NCBI GenBank assembly: GCA_043101845.1
Contig: JBICHN010000011.1
Coordinates: 1,674,001 to 1,738,000, forward strand
Direction of reading: 5' to 3'
DNA length: 64,000 nucleotides
Source of the DNA: JBICHN01 sp043101845
GTDB taxonomy: Bacteria > Planctomycetota > Phycisphaerae > Phycisphaerales > UBA5793
Positions 1-8,507 of this stretch are shown one piece after another; position 1 is the first letter of the stretch, and each line of letters opens with the position of its first letter. The translations under genes were made by a program, and so were the position numbers. The notes beneath the pieces are model-generated. The model was not told where the DNA came from. It saw nothing but the letters and a program-made list of their open reading frames with translations, and searched no databases.

Positions 1-156
1 CGATTCGAGCCCGCTCGTCGTCCAGCGACCGATGACGACACCCTTCTCCTGCTCAATATGGACGGCCCTGTCGGCGGGTGGCTCTTCGACGAGTCCGCGT
101 TCGACGCGCACGCACACCTCATGAACGGCGCCCGGGTCGAGTCCGCAGCCCGTTGA
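1..156 (+). CDS. Possible 3' end of a protein gene cut by the window edge
   Basis: The first plus-strand frame is open from base 1 to a TGA at 154-156 and gives about 51 residues, which I do not recognise. The exactly antisense register is also open, from a possible GTG at 117 back to base 1, with equally GC-rich third codon positions. I therefore cannot decide the strand from composition. The plus-strand reading is preferred only because the next genes run the same way and the minus-strand start has no visible ribosome-binding site. Confidence 0.3.
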   Translation, partial: RFEPARRPATDDDTLLLLNMDGPVGGWLFDESAFDAHAHLMNGARVESAAR

Positions 157-170
157 CTCCGCGAGTTTCC

Positions 171-198
171 TTGCGGAATTCGAAGGTTCCGGTACACT
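171..198 (+). promoter_or_regulatory. Possible sigma70-like promoter ahead of the small Cys-rich paralogues
   Basis: TTGCGG at 171-176 and TACACT at 193-198 are separated by 16 bases and lie about 70 bases before the first paralogue start at 271. The match to the -35/-10 consensus is moderate and nothing else supports it. Confidence 0.25.
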
Positions 199-270
199 GG
201 GCGGCGGTGGTCAATGCATGCTCGGCGGGCTCTCCGTCTGAGTACCAAGTGTTCGACGAAGGGGCTCCGC

Positions 271-642
271 ATGAGTAGTGACGCGGCCGACCCGAAGGCT
301 CAGGTTGACGCTTCCGACGAAGATTGCGGGTGTGGTGACGACCTCGATCCGAAGACGATGGCGAAATACCTGACGGATGTCATGCTCGCGCGTCAGCCCT
401 GGCTCGACGAGCAGTGGCTCCGAAATGAGATGCTGATCGTCGTCGAAGAGACTCTCGCGTTGATTCCTGAGAGCCTGCTCTGCTGCACGGATATGTATGG
501 CGAGAGCCGCCGTCTCGGTCGCGAGGGGAAATGCACCGGGCCGAAGTGTGGCCCGATGGGCGGAATGTACTTCCGCGTGCCCGTGAATTCGGAAGGCGAC
601 GAGTACGGCGATCAGGACGATGCGAAGGATCCTTTACGGTGA
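271..642 (+). CDS. Small Cys-rich protein, tandem paralogue 1 of 3
   Basis: This is a 123-residue cytoplasmic-looking protein with no signal peptide or membrane segment. I do not recognise the family. After an acidic N-terminus there is a GCG-x-DL segment (about residues 20-26), then a predicted helical stretch rich in Leu and Glu. A Cys pair follows near residue 71, then an RRLG segment and a C-x-G-x-x-C motif near residues 88-93, and an acidic tail. The same order recurs in the next two genes, so these are tandem duplicates. Four Cys in the order CC...CX4C could bind a metal such as zinc, but this is inference. The ATG at 271 is chosen because GAAGGGG lies 6-7 bases upstream. An earlier in-frame ATG at 214 lacks such a site. 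Confidence 0.7.
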   Translation: MSSDAADPKAQVDASDEDCGCGDDLDPKTMAKYLTDVMLARQPWLDEQWLRNEMLIVVEETLALIPESLLCCTDMYGESRRLGREGKCTGPKCGPMGGMYFRVPVNSEGDEYGDQDDAKDPLR

Positions 643-732
643 CTTGAGATCGTCGCCACCGGACGCACGATGGATCGTCACCCGCCCGGTGTGCCGCGAG
701 TACTTCTGAGTGGAGACGAAAGGCGGATCGGA

Positions 733-1137
733 ATGAGCAAGGGGCAATCGAAGACGGGCGGATCGTCGAACGCGGACCCGGGGTGCGGGCACGACCTCAC
801 GGCCCAGACACTCGCCAAGTTCATCGGAGACGCACTGATTCAGCGGAATCCGAAGATGTACTCCGAACGCATTGTTCCGGATCTCGGATCGGCCATCGAA
901 GAGGCGCTCAAGAATATGCCGAACGGCTATTTCTGCTGTTCGTCGAAGGGCGAGACGCGCCGGCTCGGGACCGGGAACAAGTGCAACGGCGCCCCGTGCG
1001 GCGCACTCGACTATCCGTATGTACGATTGGTGTCGAAGCATATCTCGTTCGCTGACGATGGTGACGACGACAAGTCGCCCGAGGTGACCGTGAAGAAGCG
1101 GGGGTCTGAGAAGAAAACGACGAAAGACCCGGGGTAG
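733..1137 (+). CDS. Small Cys-rich protein, tandem paralogue 2 of 3
   Basis: This 134-residue protein aligns by eye along its length with its upstream neighbour. It shares the GCG/GCGHDL start (about residues 17-23), a 'LAKFI..AL..R' helix, an 'IEEAL' helix and the Cys pair near residue 67. It also shares the RRLG segment and the C-x-G-x-x-C motif near residues 83-88. Its tail is long and highly charged, acidic and then lysine-rich. It starts 90 bases after paralogue 1, with AAGGCGGATCGG before the ATG at 733, and ends 11 bases before paralogue 3. No function can be assigned. Co-orientation and spacing suggest one transcription unit. Confidence 0.7.
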   Translation: MSKGQSKTGGSSNADPGCGHDLTAQTLAKFIGDALIQRNPKMYSERIVPDLGSAIEEALKNMPNGYFCCSSKGETRRLGTGNKCNGAPCGALDYPYVRLVSKHISFADDGDDDKSPEVTVKKRGSEKKTTKDPG

Positions 1138-1148
1138 GGAGCGGCGTC

Positions 1149-1559
1149 ATGGGTAACCCGACGAACGATCATGCGAACTCCGCGAAGCTCGAGCAGCAGT
1201 TGTTTGCGCAGTGCCTGACCGAGGCCCTGTGCGCCCGCTGCGAATCGTTGAGCTACGACTACCTGTCGACCCGGATGGAGGGCATTCTGGAAGATGCGCT
1301 GCGTCGTATGCCGGTGAACCAGTTGTGCTGCGTCGGACCTGACGGCGCCCACCGGCGGTACAACCCGGCGACCGGGAAGTGCGACGGCGAGAAGTGTGAA
1401 TCGAACGGACTCGCGTTTCATCGGATCTCAATCCACTGGCACCCGGTGCAGTGCGGTGGGGAATCCGGATCGCGGCGTCGCGCGAACGGCGACGGTCCTC
1501 CACCTTCGGCGTTCGGCCAGGGTGATCGAGGCGGCTCGTCCGATTGGTCTCCTCGGTAG
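1149..1559 (+). CDS. Small Cys-rich protein, tandem paralogue 3 of 3
   Basis: This 136-residue protein is the most divergent copy. It keeps the 'LEDAL..MP' helix, the Cys pair near residue 58, RR, and C-x-G-x-x-C near residues 76-81, and it has extra Cys at about residues 22, 28 and 31. It lacks the N-terminal GCG. The last 40 residues are Gly/Ser/Arg/Pro-rich and unlike the other two. That tail may be read-through into former non-coding DNA after loss of an earlier stop. AGGGAG lies about 10 bases before the ATG at 1149. The gene converges on the kinase gene with only 18 bases between stops. Confidence 0.6.
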   Translation: MGNPTNDHANSAKLEQQLFAQCLTEALCARCESLSYDYLSTRMEGILEDALRRMPVNQLCCVGPDGAHRRYNPATGKCDGEKCESNGLAFHRISIHWHPVQCGGESGSRRRANGDGPPPSAFGQGDRGGSSDWSPR

Positions 1560-1577
1560 CAGCACGAACGCGTTTGA

Positions 1578-4500
1578 TCAGGGCTCGTTCTCGCGGGCTT
1601 TGCCGCGCCGTACGACCGTCGGTTCACCTTGTCCGGAACTGATAAGCAGCGCGCCATCGCCGCTGAACGCGACGGCCGTGACGGGCCGGGCATGTTCGTG
1701 CAGGGTGACGATCTCTTCGCCGGTCCCGGCGTCCCAGATCATGACGGACCCGTTCCACGCTCCAGAGGCGAGACGGGCGCCATCAGGGCTGAACGAGAGA
1801 CTGGACACCGGCGACTGGTGACCTTCGAGCGCCGGGATGACGAGTTGTCCGTCGGATGTCTGACGCAGTTCGATTTTGCCGTTCGCATCAGCGAGCGCGA
1901 CCCAGTCCCGTATCGGGTGAAACACGGCGTCGAGATAAAAGTGCGAATCAGTGCGCTGTTCCCAGACGACGGATTTCGTGGCGACATTCCACAGCCGCGC
2001 AAACGAGTCTTTCCCGACCGTCAACAACCGGCCTCCATCCCTTGAAAACTGCGCGCGATGAATCTCATTCGAGTGCGCCGAGATCTGAATCGGGTCTCCA
2101 CCATCGTTACTGAAGAGGTAGACGACGCCATTTGCGCCGCACGCGGCGAACAAGTTGTCGCGTGGATGATGAGCGAGCGCGAGAATGGCCATTCGTTCCG
2201 GCGCCTCAATGGTCTCGATGGGCGTATTCGTCACGGGATTCCAGACTCGAATGATCCCGTCATGAGCACAGGTCAGCAAACGATCCCCGGCGGGGTTGAG
2301 CAGCATGTCGGAGACGAACGGTGATCCCGTCTCGTAGGACGCGGACTGGGCGCCCGTAGACGCGTTCCACCGCGTCACGACTCCCGCTTCGCTGCGACCT
2401 CGTCCCGACACCCAGATCTGATTGTTCGTCGAATCGATGAAGACTCGTGACAACATGCCTTCGTTCGGCAGACGACGGCGCTTCTCGACGGATTCGGAAG
2501 GCCACCAGCGAACGGTCTTGTCCATCGATACGGAGATCACGCCGAGCCGCCCGTTGGCGTCGTAGAAACGAACATCCTCAACGAAGTCGGTATGACCCCG
2601 GAACATCGCCATTTCTTCGAGCGTCGCCGGGTCCCACAGACGGACACATCGATCCGATGACCCGGCCGTCGCCACGAGGCGACCGTCGGGGCTGAGTTCG
2701 ATGGCCTTGATCGTCGCGTTGAGCTTCGCCGAGGTCATCGGCGTGTCCTTCGACTGGCGGTCGATTCGGTGAATCCGTCCATCACGCCCGCCGAGCCAGA
2801 GCACCGTCGAGTCAGGACTGATCGCCACGCAGGCCGGCCGTGCTTCACTCATCTCATAGACCTGCTCCTCGGCGCCCGTAGTGAGATCCCAGACGGCGAC
2901 CCGACCATTGTCCGCGACCGTGATGAGGTGGTCCGCGTCACCGATGAATCGGGCCTCGAGGATCTCAGTGTCAGGCTCTTCAATCGTGCGCGCGATGGTC
3001 CCCGCCGGAAGATTTCGAACGATCGCCTTCCCGTCACGGGACGACGACACGACGCGCGTGCCGTCCGGACTGAAACGCACATCCTGGAGGTACCCGCTCC
3101 CCTCGTTCCAGGTGAAGTCGGGCGCCGGATTTGTGTACGGCAATCGCCAGATTCGCAAGATACCGTCGAGCGCCGCGGCCGCGAGATACTCGCCAGTCGG
3201 ATCAATCGCGATCGAATAGACATCCGAGTTCACGGTGAATCGATGAAGCGCTGTTCGCCGCCGGGGATTCCAGAGAACGATCTCGCCGGTCGAATCGCCC
3301 GTGGCCATCAGCGAATAGTCCGTCGTGATGGCGACGCTGTTGACCGCGGCTTCGGCGGATTCGTTGACGGCCAGGCTGTCGTCGAGAAGTCCCCAGAGGT
3401 AATGCCATTCCCAGTTTCTGAGCGTGGTGGGCGCTTTGAGAAGGTGTCTTCGCGCGCCGGCGAGGTCGCCGGCCTGCAACGCCGCGCTGGCTGCGGCGAG
3501 GCGTCCGAGATAGGCGCTGCGCATGGCTTCGTCAGCGATCGCTTCGGCCTGGAATCGTGCTTCGCGCTCGGCGCTCTCCGAGTTCCTCGCTCTGAGCTCG
3601 GCTCTCGCCGCGGTCACCGCAGCGGCGGAGCTCACGATCGAAGTCACCAAAAGCGCGGAGGACACGATGATCGCCGACACGACCAGAGCCCGATGCCGAC
3701 GAACGAATTTCCGCATTCGATAGATCGCGGTGGGCGGACCCGCCGCGACCGGTTCGTTGTTGAGGTGCCGACGGAGATCTTCGGAGAGACTCGCGGCGGA
3801 CCCGTACCTCCGTGTTCGATCCTTCTCGAGGGCCCGCATGGTGATCCAGTCGAGGTCGCCGCGCAGCAACTTGAGGAGTTCGCCCGAATTCGTATGCCGT
3901 TGCTTTGCGAGGCGGCCCGATTCCTGCGCGTTCAGACTGCTGAGCCGTGTGCTGGGCTTCGGTGGATCCTCCTCGCGGATGATTCGCTGGATTTCAACAA
4001 TGCCCCGGCGCCGCAACTCGTCACTGTCGAACGGAAGCTTGCCGGTCAGCAGTTCGTAGAGCAGGACTCCGAGCGAATAGACATCGGTTCGGATGTCCAC
4101 ATTGAGCCCGGTCATCTCCGCCTGCTCCGGACTCATGTATTCTGGAGTGCCGATGAGCTGGCCGTGCTCGGTATAGATCGTTTGTTCGGTGAGTCGCTGG
4201 TTCGTCGCCTTCGCCACGCCGAAGTCGATGACCTTCGGATGAGGGCGACCATCCCGTGTCATAACGAGGACATTCGTCGGCTTGATGTCGCGGTGTATCA
4301 CACCCTTCTGATGGGCATGATGCACGGCGTGGCAGACTTCGATGAGCAGTTCGAGTCGATCATTCGTGCTGAGGCGCATCCGGTCGCAATAGTCGGTGAG
4401 CGGGACCCCGGGCACATGTTCCATTGCGAAGAACGGGCGTCCGTCGCTCGTCTCGCCGGCCTCGAACACCTGCGCGACATTCGGATGATCCATCATCGCG

Positions 4501-4799
4501 AGCGCCTGCCGCTCCGCGTTGAATCGCGCGATCACCGACTTTGTATCCATCCCGCGGCGGATCACCTTGAGGGCGACGCGTCGACGGACCGGCTCGAATT
4601 GTTCAGCGAGAAAGACCGTCCCCATCCCGCCTTCGCCAAGTACATCGAGAATCCGGTAGGGACCGATCCGTTCGGGGCGGTCTTCGTCGCGGACCCGGAC
4701 TGGTCTGGCGTCTTCGGTCAACGCGACATCACCATTGTCGGAATTGACCGACCGCGGGCTGTCGCCGCCCTTCAACTCATCACCGGGGGGGCCGACCAT
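1578..4799 (-). CDS. Membrane-anchored Ser/Thr protein kinase with C-terminal WD40 repeats
   Basis: This 1073-residue protein is a Hanks-type kinase. In order it has a glycine-rich loop (GEGGMG), the ATP-anchoring Lys in VALKVI near residue 78, the HRDIKPTN catalytic loop near residues 169-176, DFG near 192-194 and an APE-equivalent GTPEYMSPEQ. A single membrane segment lies at about 370-395, so the kinase faces the cytoplasm. A short Ala/Arg/Glu-rich coiled coil follows, then a long run of WD40 blades from about 480 to the end. This kinase-TM-WD40 design is common in Planctomycetes. The start at 4799 is preferred to an upstream ATG at 4868 because AGGAGGAG lies 8 bases before it. Substrates are unknown. 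The key catalytic residues look intact. Confidence 0.95.
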   Translation of the reverse strand: MVGPPGDELKGGDSPRSVNSDNGDVALTEDARPVRVRDEDRPERIGPYRILDVLGEGGMGTVFLAEQFEPVRRRVALKVIRRGMDTKSVIARFNAERQALAMMDHPNVAQVFEAGETSDGRPFFAMEHVPGVPLTDYCDRMRLSTNDRLELLIEVCHAVHHAHQKGVIHRDIKPTNVLVMTRDGRPHPKVIDFGVAKATNQRLTEQTIYTEHGQLIGTPEYMSPEQAEMTGLNVDIRTDVYSLGVLLYELLTGKLPFDSDELRRRGIVEIQRIIREEDPPKPSTRLSSLNAQESGRLAKQRHTNSGELLKLLRGDLDWITMRALEKDRTRRYGSAASLSEDLRRHLNNEPVAAGPPTAIYRMRKFVRRHRALVVSAIIVSSALLVTSIVSSAAAVTAARAELRARNSESAEREARFQAEAIADEAMRSAYLGRLAAASAALQAGDLAGARRHLLKAPTTLRNWEWHYLWGLLDDSLAVNESAEAAVNSVAITTDYSLMATGDSTGEIVLWNPRRRTALHRFTVNSDVYSIAIDPTGEYLAAAALDGILRIWRLPYTNPAPDFTWNEGSGYLQDVRFSPDGTRVVSSSRDGKAIVRNLPAGTIARTIEEPDTEILEARFIGDADHLITVADNGRVAVWDLTTGAEEQVYEMSEARPACVAISPDSTVLWLGGRDGRIHRIDRQSKDTPMTSAKLNATIKAIELSPDGRLVATAGSSDRCVRLWDPATLEEMAMFRGHTDFVEDVRFYDANGRLGVISVSMDKTVRWWPSESVEKRRRLPNEGMLSRVFIDSTNNQIWVSGRGRSEAGVVTRWNASTGAQSASYETGSPFVSDMLLNPAGDRLLTCAHDGIIRVWNPVTNTPIETIEAPERMAILALAHHPRDNLFAACGANGVVYLFSNDGGDPIQISAHSNEIHRAQFSRDGGRLLTVGKDSFARLWNVATKSVVWEQRTDSHFYLDAVFHPIRDWVALADANGKIELRQTSDGQLVIPALEGHQSPVSSLSFSPDGARLASGAWNGSVMIWDAGTGEEIVTLHEHARPVTAVAFSGDGALLISSGQGEPTVVRRGKARENEP

Positions 4800-4921
4800 G
4801 GGGACACTCCTCCTGCCCGGAGTATTCGGGGGCAGGATGTGAATCTGGCGCGGTCGAACGCGAAACATTCATCCGTCGGTTCGCCCGCCGCCTCGCATTG
4901 TACCGGAAGTCGCCTGTGGCT

Positions 4922-5308
4922 TCAGGCGGGTTGATATAGCGCGGCGACGGCGCCGGCGGGATCCCGTATGACGCCGAAGAGGGCGCCTCCCATCGGACGC
5001 GCGGGACACACGATTTCGCCGCCGCGGGACTCGACCTCGGAGAGGCTTCGCTCGAGGTCTTCTACGACGATGTAGATGAGCCACTGGGCCGGAAGTCCCT
5101 CGTTCGATCCTCGCGCGTGGCAAACGCCCGCGACCGGTTCACCGGCGCCGGACTCGCACATGTTGAAGTCGTCATACTCGCCCATGGAGACCGGATCGGG
5201 TTTCCAGCCGACCACCGCGGCGTAGAAATCCCTGACGCTGCGGGCGTCGTTGACCGTCAGATCGATCCATCCGATTGTTCCGTAGGCCGGTGTCTCCGCG
5301 TCACTCAC
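4922..5308 (-). CDS. VOC (glyoxalase/bleomycin-resistance) superfamily protein
   Basis: This 128-residue single-domain protein begins with the typical 'IGWIDLTVNDARSVRDFY' beta-alpha opening, continues with 'VGWKP', and ends with a 'DPAGAVAALYQ' strand. Members are dimeric metal- or substrate-binding proteins used as lyases, isomerases, dioxygenases or resistance proteins. Nothing here fixes the substrate. The start is a GTG at 5308 with an AGAGAGG site upstream. It is 40 bases downstream of the aldehyde dehydrogenase on the same strand and may be cotranscribed. Confidence 0.8.
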   Translation of the reverse strand: MSDAETPAYGTIGWIDLTVNDARSVRDFYAAVVGWKPDPVSMGEYDDFNMCESGAGEPVAGVCHARGSNEGLPAQWLIYIVVEDLERSLSEVESRGGEIVCPARPMGGALFGVIRDPAGAVAALYQPA

Positions 5309-5348
5309 GACGAACCTCTCTTTCCATGATCACATCGAACCGCGGCGA

Positions 5349-6884
5349 TCAGCCGAACTCAATGCCTTGAGCGAGGGGAAGATCGCGCCCCCAGTTGATG
5401 GTGCAGGTCTGCCGCCGCATGTACGCCTTCCAGGCGTCCGAACCGCTCTCGCGCCCGCCGCCCGTGTCCTTCTCGCCCCCGAAGGCGCCGCCGATCTCGG
5501 CCCCGCTCGTGCCGATGTTGACATTCGCAATGCCGCAGTCCGATCCGTGATGACTCAGGAAGACTTCGGCGGCGCGGACGCTGTCCGTGAAGATCGCCGA
5601 ACTCAGTCCCTGCGCCACCGCGTTGTGAGCGATCACCGCCTCATCGATCTCGTCGAACTCAAAGACATAGAGAAGTGGCGCGAAGGTCTCTTCGTGCGCG
5701 ATCGGCATACTCATCGGGCCACGCACGATCGCCGGCTCGACGAAGTGACCGGGGCGGTCGAGCCGATCGCCGCCGAAGATCAATTCACCTCCCTGCGCCT
5801 GCGCCTGTTCGATGGCGCGAGCCATCGCGTCGATCGCCTCGGCGTGGATGACCGGTCCCATGAGCGTCTCCGGATCGAGCGGATCGCCGATTCGATCAAG
5901 CACGGCGGTATAGGCGCCTTTGAGTCGGTCGATGAACTCGTCCGCAATACCACGCTGGAGGAAGAGTCGACGGGTCGTGGTGCAGCGCTGACCGGCGGTC
6001 CCGACGGCGCCGAAAACGACCGCGCGCAACGCGAGATCGATGTCGGCGTCGTCCATGACGATAATCGCGTTGTTGCCTCCCAATTCGAGAAGGCAGCGGC
6101 CGAGTCGCTTCGCCACCGCCTCGCCGACCACGCGACCCATGCGACAGGAGCCGGTCGCTGAGATGAGCGGGAGTCGGCGATCGCTGATCATTCGCTCGCC
6201 GACCTCGGCGTCGGTCCCGATGACGAGTTCAAAGACACCGTCGATTCCTTCGTCGCGCGTCACTGATCGAACGATCTCGGTCATCGCGATTGCGGTGAGT
6301 GGTGTCACGAGCGACGGCTTCCAGACCATTGTGTCGCCACAGACGGCGGCGATCATGGCGTTCCACGCCCACACCGCAGCGGGAAAATTGAACGCGGTGA
6401 TGATCCCAATGACACCAAGCGGATGCCACTGCTCATACATCCGATGGTTCGGGCGTTCTGAATGCATGGTCAGCCCATAGAGCTGTCGCGACAGGCCGAC
6501 GGCGAAATCAGCGATGTCAATGCATTCCTGAATCTCGCCGAGACCCTCCGCACGAATCTTGCCCATCTCGAGCGTGACGAGTTCGCCGAGCGGTTCCTTC
6601 TGTGCCCGAAGCGCGAGCCCGATTCGACGAACGATCTCCCCGCGGGCCGGCGCCGGCGTCATGCGCCATTCGCGAAAACGACTCTCGGCGCGGTGTACGG
6701 CGGCGTCGTAGTCGTCGCCCGAGTCGAGCCTCACCGCCGCGATGGGTTCACCCGTCGCCGGATTCGTCGAAATGACACATGAGTCGTCGGCTTCACTGGG
6801 TGAGACCACTCGCGGATGTTCGGCGAGTCCGAGCCGATTGAGTAATTCTTCAGCTTTGGAGACGGCGGATCGATGCGTGCTCAT
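5349..6884 (-). CDS. ALDH7-type aldehyde dehydrogenase (alpha-aminoadipic semialdehyde/piperideine-6-carboxylate dehydrogenase-like)
   Basis: This 511-residue cytosolic NAD(P)-dependent dehydrogenase resembles the antiquitin (ALDH7) group. The diagnostic stretch ELGGNNAIIVMDDADID and the catalytic-Cys region GTAGQRCTTTRR are both present. The C-terminus (GGGRESGSDAWKAYMRR, then TCTINWG, then LPLAQGI) also follows ALDH7. Known members oxidise alpha-aminoadipic semialdehyde in lysine breakdown. No other lysine-catabolic gene is in the window, so the in vivo substrate stays open. Length is normal for the family. The ATG at 6884 has no strong ribosome-binding site. Confidence 0.93.
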   Translation of the reverse strand: MSTHRSAVSKAEELLNRLGLAEHPRVVSPSEADDSCVISTNPATGEPIAAVRLDSGDDYDAAVHRAESRFREWRMTPAPARGEIVRRIGLALRAQKEPLGELVTLEMGKIRAEGLGEIQECIDIADFAVGLSRQLYGLTMHSERPNHRMYEQWHPLGVIGIITAFNFPAAVWAWNAMIAAVCGDTMVWKPSLVTPLTAIAMTEIVRSVTRDEGIDGVFELVIGTDAEVGERMISDRRLPLISATGSCRMGRVVGEAVAKRLGRCLLELGGNNAIIVMDDADIDLALRAVVFGAVGTAGQRCTTTRRLFLQRGIADEFIDRLKGAYTAVLDRIGDPLDPETLMGPVIHAEAIDAMARAIEQAQAQGGELIFGGDRLDRPGHFVEPAIVRGPMSMPIAHEETFAPLLYVFEFDEIDEAVIAHNAVAQGLSSAIFTDSVRAAEVFLSHHGSDCGIANVNIGTSGAEIGGAFGGEKDTGGGRESGSDAWKAYMRRQTCTINWGRDLPLAQGIEFG

Positions 6885-6926
6885 GCGGGAGTATTGCCGC
6901 GCTCGAGCGTCGATCCACTCGAACGC

Positions 6927-7820
6927 CTACGCGTGAAGGGCGTCGGTGTTCGCGATCCCGAGTGATTCGTAGATTCGTCGGGTCGCGTCGGATTTGTTGA
7001 GCGTGTAGAGATGAATTCCCGCGACCTTGTGATCGAGAAGGTCGCGACACTGCTCCGTAGCCCAGTGCGCTCCGACCTTGCGCACGGCTTCTTCGTCCTG
7101 ACCAGCCCGGCCAAGAGCGCGAAGGAGGGGGGCCGGAATCCGGGCGCCGCTGAGGCCGGCCATTCGCGTGATTCCCTTGATCGACTGGATCGGCATGATG
7201 CCCGCGACGATGGGGACACGGATTCCGGCGATCTCGCAACGCTCGGCGAAGTCGTAGAAGTCACGGTTGTCGAAGAACAGCTGCGTGGTGATGACATCCG
7301 CGCCGGCGTCGACCTTTCGCTTGAGGTTGTCGAGGTCGTCGAGTTTGTTTGGCGTCTCCGGGTGGCCTTCCGGGTAACCGGCGACGATGACGCCGAACTG
7401 GGGGAATTCGCGCTTGATGAACTCGACGAGTTCGTTCGCATACGCGAAGCCGTCGGCGGCCGGAGTGAATTCCGTCGCGTTCTTTGGCGCGTCGCCTCGC
7501 AGCGCCACGATGTTCTCGATCTTCGCGTCGGCGTACTGCTGAAGGATGCCCGCCAACTCGTCGCACGATGCGCCGACACAGGTGAGGTGCGGGGCGGTCA
7601 TGACATCCGTTTCCCGATTGAGGCGGAGCACGAGTGATCGCGTTCGTTCTCTCGTCGATCCTCCGGCGCCATAGGTCACGGTCACAAACGACGGCCGCAG
7701 CGGTTCAAACTCGGCTCGTACTCGATCGAAGAGCTGATCGGCCGCGTCGTCCGACTTCGGCGGAAAGAACTCGAACGAGATCGTGGGACGGCTGTTCGAA
7801 ACGATCTGATCAATTCGCAT
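6927..7820 (-). CDS. metF: Methylenetetrahydrofolate reductase
   Basis: This 297-residue FAD-dependent enzyme reduces 5,10-methylene-THF to 5-methyl-THF for methionine synthesis. It shows the family's TIM-barrel landmarks: the N-terminal 'ISFEFFPPKSD', 'VTYGAGGSTRERT', 'HLTCVGAS', 'NIVALRGD', 'GYPEGHPE', and 'TQLFFDNRDFYDF' followed by 'GIMPIQ'. Length matches bacterial MetF. It lies 42 bases upstream of the aldehyde dehydrogenase on the same strand. I see no SAM riboswitch in the 54 bases before the start. Confidence 0.96.
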   Translation of the reverse strand: MRIDQIVSNSRPTISFEFFPPKSDDAADQLFDRVRAEFEPLRPSFVTVTYGAGGSTRERTRSLVLRLNRETDVMTAPHLTCVGASCDELAGILQQYADAKIENIVALRGDAPKNATEFTPAADGFAYANELVEFIKREFPQFGVIVAGYPEGHPETPNKLDDLDNLKRKVDAGADVITTQLFFDNRDFYDFAERCEIAGIRVPIVAGIMPIQSIKGITRMAGLSGARIPAPLLRALGRAGQDEEAVRKVGAHWATEQCRDLLDHKVAGIHLYTLNKSDATRRIYESLGIANTDALHA

Positions 7821-7874
7821 CGAGGAAGTGTACCGGTTTGAGCGCAGCGGTCACCGTCATTCTACAATCACCGC

Positions 7875-8507
7875 GTGCTTCTCAAACTCATCGACTGCCA
7901 ACTGTCTGACTCGACGCGCGAAGCGTTTTCAAATGCCCAGAAGGCATGGGCGGACCTTCGCGGCATCGACGGATTCCGAGGGCAGCTCGGCGGATGGTCC
8001 CGCGAGCCGGGCGAGTCCGACCGGGCGATCATCGTCGGATTCTGGCTCAACGCGGAGCGGTACGACGAGTTCATGGCGACACACCATGATCGGATCGCTG
8101 AGGCGCCGAGACAGCGCGAAACCTACGACGCGGACGCATCGAGCGTCACGCTCTGGCGTCCGATCGCGACCGACTCCCCTGAAGAATCGCCGCTGGGGAG
8201 CCGACTGACCTCAATTCAGGAATTCTGGTTCGCGTGGCGCGCTTTGCCCCACCGTCATTCGGAATTCATTGACGCGGGATTGTCGCTGCAGGGCGGAGTT
8301 CGCGAGGATTTCCCTCAACTCGTGCGCGTCCTGCCCGGTCGTGCGGCGTTCAGCGCGGAACTCCATCCGCCGCTCCTCGGGAGTCGGCCGGATCGTCAGG
8401 CGTTGCGCATCCACTTCTGGGATGCTCCCTACGGCGCCGCATTGCGACCGGTCGAAGGCTGGACCCGCGTAGCCGTAGATCCGGAGTGGACAGTCGAACC
8501 GGCTTAG
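7875..8507 (+). CDS. YdbC/DUF4937-like protein with extra C-terminal domain
   Basis: This is a 210-residue protein. The first 95 residues resemble the DUF4937 (YdbC-like) ferredoxin-fold family. Seen are the 'LIKxIxC' type opening, 'AFSNAQKAWADLRGIDGFRGQLGGW', 'AIIVGFW' and 'YDEFMATHHDRI'. The C-terminal half (about 115-210) has a second possible alpha/beta unit that I do not recognise. The function of the family is not established. The start is GTG at 7875, divergent from metF by 54 bases. The 3' end overlaps rtcB by four bases, tail to tail. Confidence 0.7.
   Translation: MLLKLIDCQLSDSTREAFSNAQKAWADLRGIDGFRGQLGGWSREPGESDRAIIVGFWLNAERYDEFMATHHDRIAEAPRQRETYDADASSVTLWRPIATDSPEESPLGSRLTSIQEFWFAWRALPHRHSEFIDAGLSLQGGVREDFPQLVRVLPGRAAFSAELHPPLLGSRPDRQALRIHFWDAPYGAALRPVEGWTRVAVDPEWTVEPA

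Noticed and set aside
2769..4934. Plus-strand open frame of 721 codons opposite the kinase
   Set aside because: It mirrors the kinase coding register. The minus strand carries intact kinase motifs and WD40 blades.
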